From NCBI GenBank assembly GCA_021129895.1, contig JAJOKL010000089.1, positions 1 through 9,489 of the forward strand: 9,489 nt of DNA, in the 5' to 3' direction. The DNA is from Candidatus Bipolaricaulota bacterium. Lineage in GTDB: Bacteria > Bipolaricaulota > Bipolaricaulia > Bipolaricaulales > Bipolaricaulaceae. Both the position numbers and the translations under genes were made by a program. Positions 6,285 to 9,489 of the stretch are shown piece after piece (the stretch's first letter is position 1; each line of letters starts with the position of its first letter). The notes under the pieces are model-generated. The model was not told where the DNA came from. It did no database searches and saw only the letters and a program-made list of their open reading frames with translations.

Positions 6285-6956
6285 ATGCGGAAGATGTTGC
6301 TGGCGGCGGCATTGGTGGCGGCGTTGGGCCTGGGGGGCTGGGCCCAAGTGGGCTTCGGCGGGGGTGGCGCCCTGCGAGGCGTGCTCCTTCTTGACTTGGA
6401 CGAGCTGAATGCGGCCTTGCCCGGGGCCGGGTTCCCCGCCTTCGCCGGGGGATTGACCCTGGCCGGCGGGAGCGGGGTGGGCGGGGTGACCGGGGAGTTC
6501 GCCTTCGGCGGCATGGGCTTCGGCGGAAGCCTGGAGGCTCGCGAGGGGGAGAGGAGCGCCAAGCTGGAGCTCGGCTACGGGGCGTTCGTGGCCGAGTACC
6601 CGCTGGCGCTGGGAAGGCGGGCGATCCTCTCCTTCGGGGTCGGGATCGGGGGCGGCGGGGCTTCCCTCACCCTGCGATTCCGGCAGGCCGAAAGCTTTCA
6701 GGACGCCCTGGCTTCCCCCACCGTGACCCAGCTCGATACAGGCTTCTTCGGGCTCCTCCCCTACCTCAGGCTGCAGCTGGCGCCGATGGACTGGTTGCTT
6801 TTGGACGGGTGGGCCGGGCACCTCCTCACCCTGCCCGGACCGTGGCGGGCGGGCGACCAAGAGCTGGCGGTCACCCCGTCCCTGGCCGGGCCGTTTCTCG
6901 CCCTGGCGCTGATCTTCGGGGGCATGGAGCCGGCGGTACAGACGGATAGCTACTGA
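6285..6956 (+). CDS. Secreted glycine-rich protein, possible outer-membrane beta-barrel, unknown function
   Basis: A 223-residue protein not recognised as a named family. Residues 1-20 form a Sec signal peptide: basic MRK, a leucine/alanine-rich core, then GGWAQ with likely cleavage after the Ala or Gln. The mature part is rich in glycine and has alternating hydrophobic and polar residues in short segments (for example VTGEFAFGGMGFGGSLEA, SAKLELGYGAFVAEYPLAL, ILSFGVGIGGGGASLTLRF). This is the usual look of a small membrane beta-barrel or of beta-rich surface proteins. No cysteines, catalytic motifs or helical membrane segments are evident after the signal. The start codon directly follows the yqeB stop and has a strong ribosome binding site, so it is the last gene of that unit. 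Its end overlaps the convergent flavin reductase gene by 7 bases. Localisation is inferred; function is unknown. Confidence 0.75.
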   Translation: MRKMLLAAALVAALGLGGWAQVGFGGGGALRGVLLLDLDELNAALPGAGFPAFAGGLTLAGGSGVGGVTGEFAFGGMGFGGSLEAREGERSAKLELGYGAFVAEYPLALGRRAILSFGVGIGGGGASLTLRFRQAESFQDALASPTVTQLDTGFFGLLPYLRLQLAPMDWLLLDGWAGHLLTLPGPWRAGDQELAVTPSLAGPFLALALIFGGMEPAVQTDSY

Positions 6957-7459
6957 CGCCAGGCGGCCAGGATCTCCCCGACGAACAGGGTGTGGAGGTC
7001 CCCTTTGGAGTAGTTCTTGTCGGCGATCTCCGGGGATAGGACGTCCCTTGGTGCGAGGGAGGTGCGGCCCACCACCCGGCACTCGTAGTGGAGCTCGCAG
7101 CCGGCCATAAGGGGCACCGGGCCGGCCCGTCCGGGCAGAAGCTCTAGCCCCAGCTCCGCCACCTTGTCCACCTCCCGGCCGGAGCGGGTGCCGCAGAACT
7201 CGAGCTCCTCCCCCATCTCCCCGGGCCGGGGCACCGACACCGCGAAGGCGCCGCTTTTCTCGATCAGGCCGTGGCTGTAGCGGGAGGGCCGCACCAACAC
7301 CAGGAAGACCTGCCGATACCACACCGTACCCAGAAGGCCCCAGCCGATGGTCATCGGGTTGACACGTCCATCCCCGGCCGGGGCCAGCAGAAACGCCCCG
7401 CCCTGGGCGAGCTGGGCCTGCACCACAGGGAACGTCTCCCACGGATCCGCTTTCCTCAT
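6950..7459 (-). CDS. Flavin reductase-like protein (FMN-binding split barrel, flavoredoxin type)
   Basis: A 169-residue protein of the flavin reductase-like domain family, whose members bind FMN as dimers and pass electrons from NAD(P)H or other donors. Typical motifs are NPMTIGWG near residue 33, followed by VFLVLVRPSRYSHGLIE (the conserved RPSRY and I-E pair contact FMN in relatives), FAVSVP, FCGTRSGREVDK, and a closing HTLFVGEILAAW strand. The ATG at 7459 is preferred over far upstream starts in the same frame, because GGAGGTGACG gives an ideal ribosome binding site and the protein starts there in relatives. It follows the nucleoside kinase stop by 2 bases, so the two are almost certainly co-transcribed and translationally coupled. 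Its stop codon lies inside the end of the opposite gene, and no terminator separates them. Donor and acceptor cannot be deduced. Confidence 0.9.
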   Translation of the reverse strand: MRKADPWETFPVVQAQLAQGGAFLLAPAGDGRVNPMTIGWGLLGTVWYRQVFLVLVRPSRYSHGLIEKSGAFAVSVPRPGEMGEELEFCGTRSGREVDKVAELGLELLPGRAGPVPLMAGCELHYECRVVGRTSLAPRDVLSPEIADKNYSKGDLHTLFVGEILAAWRQ

Positions 7460-7461
7460 CG

Positions 7462-9180
7462 TCACCTCCCCCCCGATCGCTCCAGGGGGGTCGGGGAGTA
7501 GGCCCGCAGGATCCCCCCGCCGATGAACTCCCGCAGGATGGAGGTGGCCGGGATCTCCTTGCCCTCGTAAGGGGAGATCCAGCGCAGGGTGGCGAGGAGC
7601 CGCTCCGCCTCGATCCTCAGGCGCCGGTCCCGCACCTGCAAAAGCAGCGGTTCCGCCCGCGGCCGCAGCACCGCCCACTCGTATACCAGCGCGGAGTTGA
7701 ACATCACGTGCGCCTTCCCCTGGTAGGGGAAGATGTGGCGCTTCTCCCCCCGGCGCACGTTCGGCCACAGCCGCAAGGTGTCCTCGGCCGAATAGCCCCG
7801 GAACGCGGCGTCCCGCACGATCCGCCGCAGCAGGCGGGTGTCGGTGGTGTGAAGCCTGACCGAGGAGTCCAGGTTGAGCTGGGTGAGGGCGGACACGTAG
7901 ATACGGAAGGCATGCTCCCCCACCTCCTTCGGGAGTAGGGCCGGGTTCAGGGCATGGATCCCCTCGGCGAGCAGCATCTCGTCCTGGGCCAGCTTCAGGG
8001 TGGGGCCCCGCTCCCGCTCCCCGGTGCGGAAGTTGTAACGGGGTAGGGTGACCTGCTTTCCGGAGAGGAGCTCCTCCACGTGCTGGGCCAGCAATGGGAG
8101 GTCCAGGGCGGAGATGTCATCGAAGTCGGTGAGCCCCCGCCGGCGCATCTCCTTCCGGGGGAGGAAGTAGTCGTCCAGGGACACCGGGTACGGCCGGAGC
8201 CCCTGGGCGATGAGCTGCACCGCCAGCCGCTTGGTGAACGTGGTCTTCCCCGAGGAAGAGGGCCCAGCGATCAATACCAGCCGCCTGCGGTCGGGAGGGA
8301 GCTCGACTATGGCCCGGGCGATCTGGACGATCCTCTGCTCGTGCAGGGCCTCGGAGACCAGGATCACCTCCCGGATCCTGCCGGTCCTGACCGCCTCGTT
8401 CACCGTCCAGGCGTCGTACACCCCCAGCAGCTCCAACCACTCCCGGTACTCCACGAACACCTGCCACAGGGCGGAGTAATCCTCCGGGGGGGCGAGCTCC
8501 GTGGGGCGCTCCCGCCGGGGGAAGCGGAGGATGAACCCATCGTGGTAGGGGGTGATGGCGAAGTAGGGAAGGTACCCGGTGGAGGGCACCATGTACCCGA
8601 AGAAGTAGTCCCGGTACTCCCCCAAGCGATAGAGGTGGAGGTGGTCGTCTTCCGCCCCTTGGGCGAGCAGGTCCGCCTTGTGGGGCCTTCCCTGGGCATC
8701 GAACCAGGCCCGGGCATCTTCGATGGAGACCTGTTCCCGAAGGATGGGCCGGTCCTCGGCCACCAGGTGGCGCATGTGCTCTTCCAGGCGCTTTAGCTCC
8801 TCCTGCGAGAGGGGGTCCCGGCCCACTACCCGGCAGTAGTAGCCGCCGAAGGGGACGGAGTGGTCGATGATCAGCTTGGCCTCTGGGAGCAGCTCGGCCA
8901 CGCAGGCGGCGAGGAGGAAGCTCAAGGAGCGGGTGTAGATGCGGATCCCGTCCGAGTCGGTGAGGAAGACGGGGCGCACCTCCACGTCCCGCCGCACCGG
9001 CACGGCCAGCTCCCTGAGTTCCCCGTCCACGATGGCGGCCATGGGGGGCACGGTGGGGTCGGGGTAGGCCGCCCGCACGAACGCCTCCAGGGTGGTGCCC
9101 ACCGGGCCCTCGAAGGTGCGCCCATCCGGGAACCGGGCCTGTACCGTCTGCCTGGGCTCCGCCTGCCTTACCTGGGTCAT
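7462..9180 (-). CDS. Nucleoside kinase with TGS and ThrRS-like second domain (uridine kinase family)
   Basis: A 572-residue, three-part protein, about the normal length (around 550) of bacterial 'TGS/threonyl-tRNA synthetase-like plus uridine kinase' proteins. Residues about 12-72 form a TGS-like domain. Residues about 75-270 resemble the second, editing-type domain of threonyl-tRNA synthetase, with DHSVPFGGYYCRV at 106-118 and GEYRDYFFGYMVPSTGYL at 187-204. Residues about 296-560 are a P-loop kinase of the phosphoribulokinase/uridine kinase superfamily, with Walker A GPSSSGKTT (306-314), SLDDYF (334-339) and EGIHALNP (406-413). The likely reaction is ATP-dependent phosphorylation of nucleosides to monophosphates in the cytosol; the exact nucleoside is not predictable. 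No Shine-Dalgarno sequence precedes the ATG at 9180. Instead a perfect TATAAT ends 8 bases before it, suggesting a leaderless mRNA. The flavin reductase gene follows immediately. Confidence 0.93.
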   Translation of the reverse strand: MTQVRQAEPRQTVQARFPDGRTFEGPVGTTLEAFVRAAYPDPTVPPMAAIVDGELRELAVPVRRDVEVRPVFLTDSDGIRIYTRSLSFLLAACVAELLPEAKLIIDHSVPFGGYYCRVVGRDPLSQEELKRLEEHMRHLVAEDRPILREQVSIEDARAWFDAQGRPHKADLLAQGAEDDHLHLYRLGEYRDYFFGYMVPSTGYLPYFAITPYHDGFILRFPRRERPTELAPPEDYSALWQVFVEYREWLELLGVYDAWTVNEAVRTGRIREVILVSEALHEQRIVQIARAIVELPPDRRRLVLIAGPSSSGKTTFTKRLAVQLIAQGLRPYPVSLDDYFLPRKEMRRRGLTDFDDISALDLPLLAQHVEELLSGKQVTLPRYNFRTGERERGPTLKLAQDEMLLAEGIHALNPALLPKEVGEHAFRIYVSALTQLNLDSSVRLHTTDTRLLRRIVRDAAFRGYSAEDTLRLWPNVRRGEKRHIFPYQGKAHVMFNSALVYEWAVLRPRAEPLLLQVRDRRLRIEAERLLATLRWISPYEGKEIPATSILREFIGGGILRAYSPTPLERSGGR

Positions 9181-9188
9181 GGGGCGCG

Positions 9189-9194
9189 ATTATA
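9189..9194 (-). promoter_or_regulatory. Perfect -10 box giving a probable leaderless nucleoside kinase mRNA
   Basis: On the minus strand this reads TATAAT, then eight bases (CGCGCCCC), then the ATG at 9180. Transcription normally starts 6-8 bases after the -10, so the mRNA would begin at or just before the start codon. No good -35 hexamer is found at 16-18 bases; that position is occupied by an inverted repeat (9210-9230), a possible regulator site. Confidence 0.6.
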
Positions 9195-9209
9195 CCCCCC
9201 GCCTGGGCG

Positions 9210-9230
9210 GGAACACCGCGGTGATGTTCC
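9210..9230. promoter_or_regulatory. Inverted repeat between divergent genes, candidate operator
   Basis: The arms GGAACA (9210-9215) and TGTTCC (9225-9230) are perfect inverted copies 9 bases apart. Inside lies the 10-base palindrome CACCGCGGTG (9214-9223), with its centre shifted by 1.5 bases. The site overlaps the expected -35 region of the leftward kinase promoter and lies 65 bases before the rightward gene. A dimeric regulator binding site is the simplest reading; chance in GC-rich DNA remains possible. Confidence 0.4.
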
Positions 9231-9246
9231 GTTTACCCCGCTTCTG

Positions 9247-9274
9247 TAGACTTGCGGACTCTGTCTGCTAAAGT
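9247..9274 (+). promoter_or_regulatory. Candidate promoter of the secreted-protein gene at 9295
   Basis: TAGACT (9247-9252) and TAAAGT (9269-9274), 16 bases apart, each have 4 of 6 consensus matches. The predicted start near 9281 leaves a short leader holding the AGGAGG site (9285-9290). Confidence 0.4.
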
Positions 9275-9294
9275 GGTGAGGCAAAGGAGGGGGG

Positions 9295-9489
9295 ATGATC
9301 AGGGCGATTCTGGCGACCTGCGGGGCACTTGCGTTGGGGGTGCTGGGCCTGGCGGACGAGCCGCCTGCCGCTCAGCTCCTGTTCACCATCGGGGTTCATG
9401 TGGAGCCGTTGGGGGTAACCGCCCAGGGGTACCGGGCCGGTCGGGGGGATTACACGGAGCCCAGGCTGTTTCAACGCCATGTGGAGTAT
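9295..9489 (+). CDS. Secreted protein of unknown function, N-terminal part only
   Basis: The first 65 codons of a gene that continues past the window. The ATG at 9295 has an AGGAGG ribosome binding site (9285-9290) 4 bases upstream. Residues 1-20 form a signal peptide (MIR, then an alanine/leucine/glycine-rich core ending VLGLA, with cleavage likely near Ala20). The mature part opens with FTIGVHVEPLG, then DYTEPRLFQRHVEY. The HVEP...F.RHVE pattern faintly recalls secreted polysaccharide deacetylase-like proteins, but this is too little sequence to assign a family. It diverges from the nucleoside kinase gene across a 114-base intergenic region. Confidence 0.7.
   Translation, partial: MIRAILATCGALALGVLGLADEPPAAQLLFTIGVHVEPLGVTAQGYRAGRGDYTEPRLFQRHVEY

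Noticed and set aside
5622..7442. 606-codon minus-strand open frame across yqeB, the secreted protein and part of the flavin reductase
   Set aside because: It overlaps three supported genes in other frames and is low-complexity; a high-GC shadow.
8080..8796. 238-codon plus-strand open frame opposite the nucleoside kinase
   Set aside because: It is the antisense of a well-supported kinase gene, without a ribosome binding site or recognisable motif.
1..9489. CRISPR array, insertion sequence, prophage or defence cluster
   Set aside because: No regularly spaced repeats, transposase or integrase motifs, terminal inverted repeats or nuclease families were seen on either strand.

Overview
The window is a high-GC, densely coded stretch of bacterial chromosome. 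EF-G, a bacterial-type TGS-domain nucleoside kinase, strong AGGAGG-type ribosome binding sites and Rho-independent terminators all indicate a bacterium. Two proteins with signal peptides, one of them glycine-rich and barrel-like, suggest a cell with an outer membrane or outer sheath. The mix of an M42 peptidase, a TGS-type nucleoside kinase, a stand-alone EF-G and a hydantoinase/YqeB pair would suit a deep-branching, perhaps thermophilic lineage such as Bipolaricaulota (Acetothermia). That placement is a guess from protein style, not shown by the sequence.

Layout. Positions 1-984 (minus) hold an M42-family metallopeptidase cut off by the window edge. A 295-base gap with a palindrome follows, then 1280-1618 (minus), a small Mth938-like protein. 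Diverging from it on the plus strand is EF-G (1862-3946). Its leader contains a terminator-like hairpin just before the ribosome binding site, and a strong terminator follows the gene. A plus-strand unit runs from about 4181 to 6956: a hydantoinase/dihydropyrimidinase broken by two apparent single-base losses, a YqeB-family protein (accessory factor of selenium-dependent molybdenum hydroxylases), and a secreted glycine-rich protein of unknown function. Tail to tail with it, overlapping by 7 bases, is a minus-strand unit: a TGS-domain nucleoside kinase (7462-9180) followed after 2 bases by a flavin reductase-like protein (6950-7459). A new secreted protein starts at 9295 (plus) and runs off the window.

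How the genes work together. The clearest functional link is hydantoinase plus YqeB. In Escherichia coli the equivalent genes (hyuA/ygeZ and yqeB) lie in the xdh-yge-yqe cluster, connected with molybdenum hydroxylases and purine or cyclic-ureide breakdown. Here only these two members are present, and the hydantoinase reading frame is damaged or mis-sequenced. In the restored frame it runs without a stop codon into YqeB. No CRISPR array, insertion sequence, tRNA, rRNA or convincing undescribed defence-like system was seen. The most informative oddities are the frameshifted hydantoinase-YqeB junction, the hairpin in the EF-G leader, and two genes that appear to start without a Shine-Dalgarno sequence.
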